Below are positions 1 through 5,308 of a stretch of DNA of 5,308 nt, one piece after another. The notes under the pieces were generated by a model that made no database searches, was not told where the DNA came from, and worked only from the letters and a program-made list of their open reading frames with translations. This DNA comes from Gemmatimonadaceae bacterium (lineage in GTDB: Bacteria > Gemmatimonadota > Gemmatimonadetes > Gemmatimonadales > Gemmatimonadaceae), in NCBI GenBank assembly GCA_019689955.1, contig JADGGM010000264.1, positions 1-5,308 of the forward strand, given 5' to 3'. The position numbers were made by a program, and so were the translations under genes. Position 1 is the first letter of the stretch, and every line of letters begins with the position of its first letter.

Positions 1-445
1 CGGGCTCACCATCGGGCGCACGCCGGAGGAGATCGCCGCGATCCTCGAGGCCATCCCCGCACCGCTGCGCGCGCGGGCGGGGTATGGGCTCGACACGTGT
101 CACCTCTTCGCCGCGGGGCACGACATCGCCGCCTCGCGGCAGGCGCTCGCGCGCATCCTGGACGCGTTCGAGTCGGCGTGCGGCGGTCCGCCGCAGTTCT
201 TTCACCTGAACGACAGCGCGGGCGCTCTCGGGTCGAACAAGGACCGCCACGTGCTCATCGGGGAGGGAGCGATCGGCACCGAGCCGTTCCGCTGGCTCCT
301 CCACGACCACCGGGCAGCCGGTGTCCCGCTCATCCTCGAGACCCCGCAAGCCCACCCCGACATTGCCGAGGACGATCTCACCCCCGACCCGTACGACGTG
401 CGCATGGTGACCCTGCTGCGGGAGCTGGCGACGGGCACCCTGTGA
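1..445 (+). CDS. nfo: Endonuclease IV (AP endonuclease), C-terminal part
   Basis: Partial gene, open at the left edge. The frame starts at base 2 and gives 147 residues before a TGA at 443-445, about half of a typical endonuclease IV of roughly 280 residues. The family cleaves DNA 5' of abasic sites in base-excision repair using a three-metal (Zn) centre in a TIM barrel. Family metal-ligand motifs are visible in order. LDTCH (residues 30-34) supplies the Asp and His equivalent to E. coli D179 and H182. FHLNDS (67-72) supplies the H216 equivalent. KDRH (80-83) supplies the D229 and H231 equivalents. LILETP (110-115) supplies the E261 equivalent. The GSNKDRH...IGEGAIG segment is characteristic of the family. 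The N-terminal half with the other ligands lies outside the window. The gene seems to end its transcription unit, since 249 non-coding bases follow. Family assignment is firm; the symbol follows from it. Confidence 0.95.
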   Translation, partial: GLTIGRTPEEIAAILEAIPAPLRARAGYGLDTCHLFAAGHDIAASRQALARILDAFESACGGPPQFFHLNDSAGALGSNKDRHVLIGEGAIGTEPFRWLLHDHRAAGVPLILETPQAHPDIAEDDLTPDPYDVRMVTLLRELATGTL

Positions 446-452
446 TCCGTGT

Positions 453-472
453 CGGGTACTTAGGGGTTCCCG
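453..472. promoter_or_regulatory. Imperfect 20-bp dyad, possible operator
   Basis: The half-sites CGGGTAC (453-459) and GTTCCCG (466-472) are inverted repeats with one mismatched pair, separated by 6 bases. The dyad starts 8 bases after the nfo stop codon and lies about 220 bases before the kinase start. Its right part, TAGGGGTTCC (461-470), recurs exactly at 5278-5287. A regulator-binding site is an inference. In GC-rich DNA a dyad of this quality can occur by chance. Confidence 0.22.
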
Positions 473-549
473 TTCGCGATGCGCTCGCGCCCGGTCCGCT
501 CCGGCGCCGACACCTGCGGCGCGGAAATCCGTAAGGAGCCCTGAAGGGC

Positions 550-568
550 CGCCGCATCCCGAGCGGCG
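550..568 (+). terminator. Stem-loop after nfo, weak terminator candidate
   Basis: CGCCGC (550-555) pairs with GCGGCG (563-568) around the 7-base loop ATCCCGA. A modestly T-enriched stretch follows (GTCGTTGTTCG, 573-583), but there is no true T-tract. It could weakly terminate the nfo transcript or form a leader structure upstream of the kinase gene. The stem is short and the background GC is high. Confidence 0.25.
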
Positions 569-603
569 TCAGGTCGTTGTTCGGGCAAGATTGGATGTTG
601 GGG

Positions 604-622
604 CCGGGCCACCGTGGCCTGG
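604..622. repeat. Inverted repeat with core GGCCAC-C-GTGGCC
   Basis: The core at 607-619 is a perfect 6-bp inverted repeat around one central C. The symmetry extends to 604-622 if one G·U pair is allowed. It lies about 75 bases before the kinase start codon. The single-base centre fits a DNA-binding dyad better than an RNA hairpin, because the loop would be too tight. No regulator can be named from the sequence. Confidence 0.25.
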
Positions 623-694
623 ACCGAGTCACATTCTGGTGCCGAGACAGCGCGGTCGCATCGTCGTCGGGCCAGAGCACGTTCGTGAGGGGAG

Positions 695-2404
695 ATGGCC
701 AGGAGCACGACGTCGTCCCAGAAAACCCCGTCGATCGGGCCGCTGCTCACGGTCCTGCTCCTCACGCTCGGCGTTGCCGGCGCGATCACGTGGATCGCCT
801 GGGTGTCGGCCGACTCGCACCGGGAGACGGCCGAGGACGCCCTGCGCGACTACGCCGAGTTCGCCGCGGACAACTACTCCGCCGCCGCGCAGCGGGCGTT
901 CGGCGGGAGCACCGTCGCGCTGCTCGCGCCCGTGGGGGTGGGGCGCCCGTCGATGGACGCCGATCACGTCTACAGCCTCGACACGCTGATCGACGCCGCC
1001 CGTTCCGTGCGCAAGTGCCGGTGCATGTACGACCCCTCGCCGCGCTACTTCTTCCGTTTCTCCTTGGCCGACAGCACGCTCACGATCGCCGGGGACAGCC
1101 TCCCCGATGTCACCGAGCGCACGCGCCTCCTCGACTCCCTCGCGGCGAACTTCGACACCCTGGGGCGGCAGCTCGAGCAGCTCGCCAACCGCCGCGCCAT
1201 GGTGTACGCCTCGGTCGACACCGTGCACGGCCAGTTCGAGCTGTACATGATGACGCTGACGCACGGGATCCGTGGGACGCCGAACATGGTGTACGGGTTC
1301 GTCACCTCGTTCCGCACCTTCGCCGAGCGCGTGCTGCCGACGCTGATCGACGAGCCGCTCGTCCCCCGGTCGCTCACCCGCGGCCTCCCGAACGACTCGC
1401 TCCTGGCGGTGACCGTGCGCGACGACCGCGGGCACGTGATGTACCGCTCGAGCGCGCAGTACGACACCACGTACTCGGCCACCCGTTCGCTCTGGCGGTG
1501 GGTGCCCGAGGGGCCGCGCGTGCAGATCGCCGTGCGCCCCGAGGCGGCGAACACGCTCCTGCGCGGCGGCATCCCGCGCTCGCGCCTCCCGATCATCGTC
1601 GCGCTGTTCATCTGCGCCGGCGCCCTCGTGCTCATCGCCGTGCACCTCGTGCGCCGGGCGCAGGAGCTGGCCCAGCTCCGCGCGGACTTCACCTCCAGCG
1701 TCTCGCACGAGCTGCGCACCCCACTCGCGCAGATCCTCCTCTTCGCCGAGTCGCTGCAGTTCGGCCGCGTGGTGGGGGACTTGGAGCGGAGCGAGGCGTT
1801 GCGCATCATCCTGCGCGAAGCGCGCCGTCTGGCGCACCTCGTGGACAACGTCCTCCTCTTCTCGCGCACCGAGCGGCGCGCGACGCGCGTGTCGGCGCAG
1901 CCGCGCCCCCTCGCGCCGATCATCAACGACGTCGTGCAGTCGTTCGAGCCGCTGGCGCGCGTGCGGCGCGCGACGCTGCGCACGCAGCTCGACGAGCGCG
2001 TCGTGGCGAGCGTGGACCCGGGGGCGCTCCGCCAGGTGCTCGTCAACCTCCTCGACAACGCGGTCAAGTACGGCCCCGAGGGGCAAACGGTTGACGTGGG
2101 GCTCGCGCTCGACGGGGCGCGCGCGCGGATCTGGGTGGACGACGAGGGAAACGGAATTCGCGAGATCGACTGTCAAAGAATCTGGGAGCCGTTCGTGCGG
2201 CTGGAGAGCGGGGAGTACTCCGTGGCCACCGGGAGCGGGATCGGCCTGTCGGTGGTGCGCCAGCTCGTCCTGCTGCATGGGGGAGACTGCCGCGTCGAAC
2301 GGTCTCCGGCGGGGGGCGCGCGCTTCGTGGTCGAGCTGCCGCGGGCGACCGCGGACGCCACGTCGTCCGACGCCCTGCCACACGATCTCGCGACCCTGGG
2401 GTGA
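695..2404 (+). CDS. Membrane sensor histidine kinase, HAMP-less
   Basis: 569 residues. Two-component kinase that autophosphorylates on His and passes the phosphate to a response regulator, here surely the gene 18 nt downstream. TM1 is about residues 16-37 and TM2 about 298-319. Between them lie some 260 extracytoplasmic residues that match no sensor fold I recognise and include a Cys-X-Cys (C108, C110). TM2 is followed by only about 18 residues before the H-box SVSHELRTP (H338), so a HAMP domain of about 50 residues cannot fit. The catalytic domain is complete: N-box LLDNAVKYG (N455), G1 DDEGNGI (482-488), F-box IWEPFVRL (496-503, F500) and G2 GSGIGLSVV (513-521). A polar tail of about 20 residues ends the protein. 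ATG 695 is the first possible start, because TGA at 686-688 is in frame just upstream. GAGGGGAG (687-694) supplies a rather close ribosome-binding site. The signal sensed is unknown. Confidence 0.95.
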   Translation: MARSTTSSQKTPSIGPLLTVLLLTLGVAGAITWIAWVSADSHRETAEDALRDYAEFAADNYSAAAQRAFGGSTVALLAPVGVGRPSMDADHVYSLDTLIDAARSVRKCRCMYDPSPRYFFRFSLADSTLTIAGDSLPDVTERTRLLDSLAANFDTLGRQLEQLANRRAMVYASVDTVHGQFELYMMTLTHGIRGTPNMVYGFVTSFRTFAERVLPTLIDEPLVPRSLTRGLPNDSLLAVTVRDDRGHVMYRSSAQYDTTYSATRSLWRWVPEGPRVQIAVRPEAANTLLRGGIPRSRLPIIVALFICAGALVLIAVHLVRRAQELAQLRADFTSSVSHELRTPLAQILLFAESLQFGRVVGDLERSEALRIILREARRLAHLVDNVLLFSRTERRATRVSAQPRPLAPIINDVVQSFEPLARVRRATLRTQLDERVVASVDPGALRQVLVNLLDNAVKYGPEGQTVDVGLALDGARARIWVDDEGNGIREIDCQRIWEPFVRLESGEYSVATGSGIGLSVVRQLVLLHGGDCRVERSPAGGARFVVELPRATADATSSDALPHDLATLG

Positions 2405-2422
2405 ACTGAGCAAGGAGCAGGC

Positions 2423-3121
2423 ATGCCTCGCATTTTGATTGTCGAAGACAACGTCGACCTCGCCAACGGGCTGCGGTCCAACCTCGAGCTCGAGGGGTAC
2501 GAGGTCGCGATCGCCGGGGACGGCGTGAAAGGGCTCGCGCAGGTCCGGGCGCTGCAGCCGGACCTCGTGATCCTCGATCTCATGCTCCCCAAGCTCGACG
2601 GCTACCGGCTGCTGCGCGTGCTGCGGTCCGACGGGTTCCACGGTCCGGTGCTCGTGCTCACCGCGCGCGGGGACGAGGCGGACAAGGTGCGCGGGTTCCG
2701 CTGGGGCGCGGACGACTACGTCACGAAGCCCTTCGGCCTCATGGAGCTGTTGGCGCGCGTGGAGGCGCTCCTGCGGCGGAGCACCGCGGCCCCGGCGAAC
2801 GGCGCCCCCAAGCCGTCCCCCACGCCGGTCCGCTTCGGCGACGTGGAGGTGCGCCCGGCCACGCACGAGGTGCTCCGCAACGGGGAGCCGGTGCCGCTCC
2901 GGCCCAAGGAGTTCGACCTGATCATGGCGCTCATCCAGCGCAACGGTCAGGTGGCGACGCGGACCGAGCTGCTCTACGAGGTGTGGGGGTACGACTCCGA
3001 GATCGTGAGCCGGACCGTGGACACGCACATGGCCGAGCTGCGGCGGAAGCTCGAGGCCGACCCCTCGTCGCCCAAGCACCTGCTCACGGTGCGGAAGACG
3101 GGGTACCGGCTGCAGGTGTGA
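2423..3121 (+). CDS. OmpR/PhoB-family response regulator
   Basis: 232 residues, normal length for the family. The receiver domain spans about 1-118: acidic pocket E8/D9, phosphoacceptor D52 in VILDLMLP, switch T80 and K102 in TKPF. A Pro/Ala-rich linker (about 119-135) leads to a C-terminal winged-helix DNA-binding domain (about 137-232). That domain shows LRPKEFDLI (159-167), the recognition-helix stretch SRTVDTHMAELRRKLE (196-211) and the wing end VRKTGYRL (223-230). Phosphorylation by the upstream kinase should promote dimerisation on promoter DNA. The start is well set by AAGGAG at 2412-2417, 5 nt before ATG. The order kinase then regulator with an 18-nt gap implies one operon and a cognate pair. 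No gene beside the pair gives away its regulon, so a PhoP, CpxR or similar name would be a guess. Confidence 0.96.
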   Translation: MPRILIVEDNVDLANGLRSNLELEGYEVAIAGDGVKGLAQVRALQPDLVILDLMLPKLDGYRLLRVLRSDGFHGPVLVLTARGDEADKVRGFRWGADDYVTKPFGLMELLARVEALLRRSTAAPANGAPKPSPTPVRFGDVEVRPATHEVLRNGEPVPLRPKEFDLIMALIQRNGQVATRTELLYEVWGYDSEIVSRTVDTHMAELRRKLEADPSSPKHLLTVRKTGYRLQV

Positions 3122-3130
3122 GCGCGCCGC

Positions 3131-3154
3131 CGCGCCGCCGCGGCGCGCGGCGCG
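3131..3154. terminator. GC-only hairpin between convergent genes
   Basis: CGCGCCGC (3131-3138) pairs with GCGGCGCG (3147-3154), an 8-bp stem around an 8-base loop. It lies 10 bases after the response regulator stop and 6 bases before the end of the convergent IclR gene, which leaves only 38 bases between the two. There is no T-tract on either strand, so it is not a classical intrinsic terminator. A bidirectional stop or 3'-end-protecting structure is an inference from position. Confidence 0.45.
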
Positions 3155-3159
3155 AGTAG

Positions 3160-3933
3160 CTACCGGCCGCCGTTGCGCCGGACCGCGGCGCCGTCGAGCC
3201 GGTAGCCGAGCTGCGCCGAGAGCGACTGCGCCGCGTTGAGCACGGGGGGCGCGTAGGCGGCCAGCGACTTGAGGGGGATGCGGGAGACCGGCGCCGAGAT
3301 GACGAGCGCCCCCACGACCGCGCCCGAGTGATCGCGCACCGGCGCGCCGACGGCCGCCAGGTCGTCTTCCAGCTCACGCCACGCCGTGGAGTAGCCGCGC
3401 TCGCGGACGCGCGCGAGCTCGTGCAGCAGCTCATCCAGGTCGGTGATCGTGCGCGAGGCGAGCTTCGGGAGGCGCCGGGGAAGGAGGCGCTTGACCTCGT
3501 CCTGGTCGCGCCAGGCGAGGAGCGCCTTCCCGGCGGCAGTGGCGTGGCAGGGGAATCGCCGGCCGATCCACCCCACGTGCAGGATCGGGCGCGGGCTCTC
3601 GACCGCCTCGATGTTCATCGCCTCCCCGCCCATGAGCACGGCGAGGTTGGAGGTCTCTCCGGTGGCCGTGGTGAGCGCCTGCAGCTCCGCCCGGGCGAGG
3701 CGCTGGAGGCTCGTGGAGTTCCGCGCCAGGTCGCCGAGCACGGCGAGCCGCATCGAGAGACGATACCGCCCCGACTCGGGGTCACGGTCGAGGAACCCCG
3801 CGGCGGCGATGGCCGCGAGCCAGCGCGACACCGTGCTCTTGGGCCGTCCGAGCTCCTCGGCGGCTTCGATGACGCCGATCTCCCGCCGGGTGGGGGAGAA
3901 CAGCTCCAGAACGCTCATTGTCTTGCCAAGCAT
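3160..3933 (-). CDS. IclR-family transcriptional regulator
   Basis: 257 residues, typical IclR length. The N-terminal winged helix-turn-helix is about residues 4-60, with EAAEELGRPKSTVSRWLAAI (23-42) covering the HTH. The C-terminal effector-binding domain is about 65-245, with the family motif CHATAAGKALLA (129-140) and the late segment starting GYSTAWRELEDDLAAVGAPV (180-199) and ending VVGALVISAP (206-215). Such proteins bind small metabolites and act as repressors or activators, often of a divergent gene and of themselves. Here the divergent gene is dat, 121 bases away. The effector cannot be read from the sequence. ATG at 3933 is the only upstream start: no ATG, GTG or TTG lies in frame between it and an in-frame TAG at 4029-4027 on the minus strand. 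No Shine-Dalgarno precedes it, only C-rich sequence. Met6 (3918) is the alternative. The N-terminus before the first helix is shorter than in many relatives. Confidence 0.93.
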   Translation of the reverse strand: MLGKTMSVLELFSPTRREIGVIEAAEELGRPKSTVSRWLAAIAAAGFLDRDPESGRYRLSMRLAVLGDLARNSTSLQRLARAELQALTTATGETSNLAVLMGGEAMNIEAVESPRPILHVGWIGRRFPCHATAAGKALLAWRDQDEVKRLLPRRLPKLASRTITDLDELLHELARVRERGYSTAWRELEDDLAAVGAPVRDHSGAVVGALVISAPVSRIPLKSLAAYAPPVLNAAQSLSAQLGYRLDGAAVRRNGGR

Positions 3934-3966
3934 GGGGACGGGGTGCGATAGTGAATGTGGGACTGC

Positions 3967-3983
3967 GTTCCGGAATCTGGAAC
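3967..3983. promoter_or_regulatory. 17-bp palindrome, probable IclR-type operator
   Basis: The pattern is GTTCC-n-GA-n-TC-n-GGAAC, where n is a non-pairing base; 7 of 8 base pairs about the central A match. It lies 34 bases upstream of the regulator start and 72 bases upstream of dat. IclR-family proteins bind short inverted repeats near their own promoters, often overlapping a divergent promoter. That this regulator binds here is inferred from symmetry and position, not from a remembered consensus for this subgroup. Confidence 0.55.
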
Positions 3984-4038
3984 ACGATACGTCGCGGCCG
4001 GACGGTCCGCAACCGGGCGGATCGTCCTATCGCGCAGC

Positions 4039-4046
4039 GGAGGGAG
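4039..4046 (+). promoter_or_regulatory. Ribosome-binding site fixing the dat start
   Basis: GGAGGGAG ends 8 bases before ATG 4055. The reading frame stays open upstream to 3443, across the IclR gene on the other strand, so the start needs deciding. This site, together with the family-typical N-terminus MLVYLNG, places the true start at 4055. Confidence 0.8.
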
Positions 4047-4054
4047 CCTCGAGG

Positions 4055-4924
4055 ATGCTGGTCTACTTGAACGGGCGGCTGGTGGAGAAGGCGAATGCCG
4101 CGGTCTCGGTGGATGACCGCGGCTTCTTGTTTGGCGACGGCGTCTACGAGGTGATCCGCGTGTGCGACGGGCGGCCGTTCGAGGCGGGGGCGCACCTGGA
4201 GCGGCTCGCGACGGGGCTCGCGGCGCTGGAGATCCCGGGGCTCGCGCCCGGGGAGCTCCCGGGGCTCCTGGACGTGGCGCTCGAGCTGGTGCAGCGCAAC
4301 GAGCTCGCGCGCGGGGACGCGACGATCTACCTGCAGGTGACGCGTGGGGCGGCGCCGCGCACGCACGCCTTCCCGCCGGCGAGCACGCCGCCGACGATCT
4401 ACATCGCCACGGCCCCGCTCACGCGGCCGCACGCGCTGCACGAGCATGGCGCGGTGGCGATCACGACCCCCGACGTGCGGTGGGCGCGGTGCGACATCAA
4501 GTCGGTCAACCTGCTGCCGAACGTGCTCGCCAAGCAGCAGGCGGTGCAGGCGGGGGCGGCGGAGGCGATCTTCGTGCGCGACGGGGCGATCACCGACGCG
4601 GCGTCGTCCAACGTGTTCGCGGTGATCGACGACGAGCTGCGCACGCCGCCGCTCACGAACTATCTCCTCCCCGGGGTGACGCGGCGCGTGGTGCTGGACC
4701 TGGCGGCGGAGCTCGGGCTCGCGGTGCGCGAGCAGCCGATCTTCGTGCGAGATCTCCCGCGCGCGGCGGAGCTGTTCGTGACGGCGACGACGGTGGATGT
4801 GCTCCCGGTACGGCAGCTCGATGGGCGCGCCGTCGGCGCCGGGGTGCTGGGCCCGGTCACGCGCCGCTTGCAGGCGGCGTTCGCCGAGCGGCTCGCGGGC
4901 GCGGTGCGCGCGGGCGCCGCGTAG
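4055..4924 (+). CDS. dat: D-amino-acid transaminase (class IV PLP aminotransferase)
   Basis: 289 residues, close to the roughly 280 of Bacillus D-amino-acid transaminase. Expected reaction: D-alanine + 2-oxoglutarate to pyruvate + D-glutamate, PLP-dependent and cytosolic, linking D-Ala and D-Glu pools used in peptidoglycan. Visible signs: N-terminal YLNGRLV; FGDGVYEVIRV (26-36), with the Tyr matching Bacillus Y31; QVTRGAAPRTHAFPP (94-108), with the Arg-X-His pair (R102, H104) that holds the substrate carboxylate in D-specific enzymes; DIKSVNLLPN (147-156), with PLP lysine K149; SSNVF (184-188); and LPGVTR (205-210). Odd point: ITDAASSNVF has Asp181 where the class normally has the Glu that contacts the PLP ring nitrogen. 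The Arg-X-His motif argues against branched-chain aminotransferase or aminodeoxychorismate lyase. Divergent from an IclR-family gene, which probably controls it. Confidence 0.9.
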   Translation: MLVYLNGRLVEKANAAVSVDDRGFLFGDGVYEVIRVCDGRPFEAGAHLERLATGLAALEIPGLAPGELPGLLDVALELVQRNELARGDATIYLQVTRGAAPRTHAFPPASTPPTIYIATAPLTRPHALHEHGAVAITTPDVRWARCDIKSVNLLPNVLAKQQAVQAGAAEAIFVRDGAITDAASSNVFAVIDDELRTPPLTNYLLPGVTRRVVLDLAAELGLAVREQPIFVRDLPRAAELFVTATTVDVLPVRQLDGRAVGAGVLGPVTRRLQAAFAERLAGAVRAGAA

Positions 4925-4938
4925 CGCGCATAGCGCGC
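4924..4938 (+). terminator. Short hairpin at the dat stop codon
   Basis: GCGCGC (4924-4929) pairs with GCGCGC (4933-4938) around the 3-base loop ATA, starting on the last base of the stop codon. The same bases also form a direct repeat TAGCGCGC (4922-4929 and 4931-4938). There is no T-tract, so its role as a terminator is weak inference; a slippage-made duplication of the stop region would look the same. Confidence 0.3.
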
Positions 4939-5308
4939 GCGGCCACGGCGCCGCCCTCGGCTGGATCGTTGCTCTCGGCATCGCGCGCGCTCCGTTCCAG
5001 GGATCACTCCACGTAGGCTGGCGGCGGGCGGCCCACTTCTCGCCTCACTCGATCAATCCTCGGACGCCGGAATCGGCTCCCCCTGCCCACGGCGCCGCGC
5101 GAGCGCCGAGTTGCAAGATCAGCAACACCCGCCCACTTCGTAGCACCACGCGCATCGCGTCGCGTTCCCCGTGGGGGCGCGCGGGGGGCGCGCCGCGCGC
5201 TGGCTCGGCTCGGCGCACGCTGTCGCGGTCGCTCGCCCTGCGGAAGGGGGGAGTTCAAGCGCCCCGTCCGAGTTGGGTAGGGGTTCCGTCAAGGGGGCAA
5301 TCCGGGGG
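4925..5308. other. Non-coding stretch after dat, no supported gene
   Basis: 384 bases with no gene I can support up to the right edge. Open frames here are short and rich in Arg, Pro and Ala; the longest reading on the minus strand (5004-5258) starts at TTG and resembles no family I know. I looked for tRNA arms, an rRNA edge and riboswitch-like elements and saw none. Contents: the hairpin at the dat stop, a 7-bp GC hairpin at 5176-5194, and near the edge TAGGGGTTCC (5278-5287), the same ten bases as at 461-470. The last bases may be the leader of a gene beyond the window. Confidence 0.5.
5176..5194. repeat. GC hairpin (GGCGCGC / GCGCGCC)
   Basis: A perfect 7-bp inverted repeat, 5176-5182 with 5188-5194, around five G residues. 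It lies about 250 bases after dat in otherwise featureless sequence. There is no T-tract. It may be chance in a run made almost wholly of G and C. Confidence 0.2.

Larger units (their letters stand above)
446..694. other. Intergenic region upstream of the histidine kinase gene
   Basis: These 249 bases hold no gene I can support; every frame crossing them is out of phase with its neighbours or rich in Arg and Pro. Short inverted repeats are present: a 5-bp stem at 475-479/485-489 (CGCGA/TCGCG), a 6-bp stem at 550-555/563-568 and a near-perfect palindrome at 604-622. An SD-like TAAGGAG near 531-537 has no start codon at a usable distance. I found no sigma-70 -35/-10 pair that I would defend. 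The region must hold the end of the nfo transcript and probably the promoter of the two-component operon. Confidence 0.6.
3934..4054. promoter_or_regulatory. Divergent promoter region, iclR-type gene / dat
   Basis: 121 non-coding bases between two divergent start codons. It holds a 17-bp palindrome (3967-3983), a smaller perfect dyad CGGAC-G-GTCCG (3999-4009) and the dat ribosome-binding site (4039-4046). On the minus strand CACTAT (3953-3948) could be a -10 for the regulator gene. An ATTCCG about 17 bases upstream of it, inside the palindrome, would be a poor -35. For dat, no box pair is convincing. The region is less GC-extreme around 3945-3990 than the flanking genes, as expected for a promoter. 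Confidence 0.6.

Noticed and set aside
571..640. A sigma-70 promoter for the kinase operon (TTGTTC at 577, CATTCT at 632)
   Set aside because: Neither box has a partner at the right spacing, so I cannot support a promoter call.
577..2094. A 505-codon plus-strand frame overlapping the kinase gene
   Set aside because: It is a different frame from the kinase, and its product is Arg, Pro and Ala rich with no motifs.
629..3079. An 816-codon open frame on the minus strand, opposite the kinase and response regulator genes
   Set aside because: It is antisense to two clear genes with full motif sets. Its product is Arg, His, Val and Glu rich with no recognisable domain. In very GC-rich coding DNA stops are rare in the opposite frame, so length alone means little.
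3443..4054. In-frame upstream extension of dat by 204 codons
   Set aside because: It runs antisense through the IclR gene, has no domain, and the family N-terminus plus a good ribosome-binding site put the start at 4055.
3782..4981. A 399-codon minus-strand frame opposite dat
   Set aside because: It is antisense to a clear enzyme gene, with low-complexity Arg, His and Pro composition and no family signs.
5004..5258. A possible 84-residue gene on the minus strand
   Set aside because: It starts at TTG, has no convincing ribosome-binding site, and is Arg and Pro rich as random GC-rich sequence would be.
4925..5308. A possible tRNA or other structured RNA in the right-hand gap
   Set aside because: GTTC-like stretches near 5254 and 5283 lack a pairing T-arm and acceptor stem, and I found no cloverleaf.
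1..5308. CRISPR array, insertion sequence or integration site
   Set aside because: No regularly spaced repeats, no transposase or integrase, and no long terminal inverted or direct repeats were seen.

Overview
The window is very GC-rich, with heavy G/C use at third codon positions and long antisense and out-of-frame open frames. It reads as ordinary bacterial chromosome. The protein styles would suit a Gemmatimonadota-like or other high-GC soil or aquatic bacterium, but no rRNA or other phylogenetic marker is present, so this is only a guess. I see no mobile element, CRISPR array, tRNA or phage gene.

Layout from left to right: (1) 1-445, plus strand, the C-terminal half of an endonuclease IV-type AP endonuclease (nfo), cut by the window edge. 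(2) 446-694, a non-coding gap with several short inverted repeats and an imperfect 20-bp dyad. (3) 695-3121, plus strand, a two-gene two-component operon: a membrane histidine kinase with a large unrecognised extracytoplasmic sensor region and no room for a HAMP domain, then 18 nt later an OmpR/PhoB-type response regulator. (4) 3122-3159, a GC hairpin between convergent genes. (5) 3160-3933, minus strand, an IclR-family transcriptional regulator. (6) 3934-4054, a divergent promoter region holding a clean 17-bp palindrome. (7) 4055-4924, plus strand, a class IV PLP aminotransferase of the D-amino-acid transaminase type (dat). (8) 4925-5308, a stretch with no gene I can support, containing GC hairpins.

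How the genes may work together: the kinase and regulator form one signalling pair whose signal and targets cannot be read from this window. The iclR-type gene and dat are divergent and share a short promoter region with a symmetric site, so IclR control of itself and of dat is the natural hypothesis. D-amino-acid transaminase would link D-alanine and D-glutamate supply for peptidoglycan, or their breakdown. nfo is a separate base-excision repair gene.

I found no convincing new biological system. The points most worth a second look are the palindrome between iclR and dat, an Asp where class IV aminotransferases normally carry the PLP-contacting Glu, and the HAMP-less kinase with a Cys-X-Cys in its sensor region.
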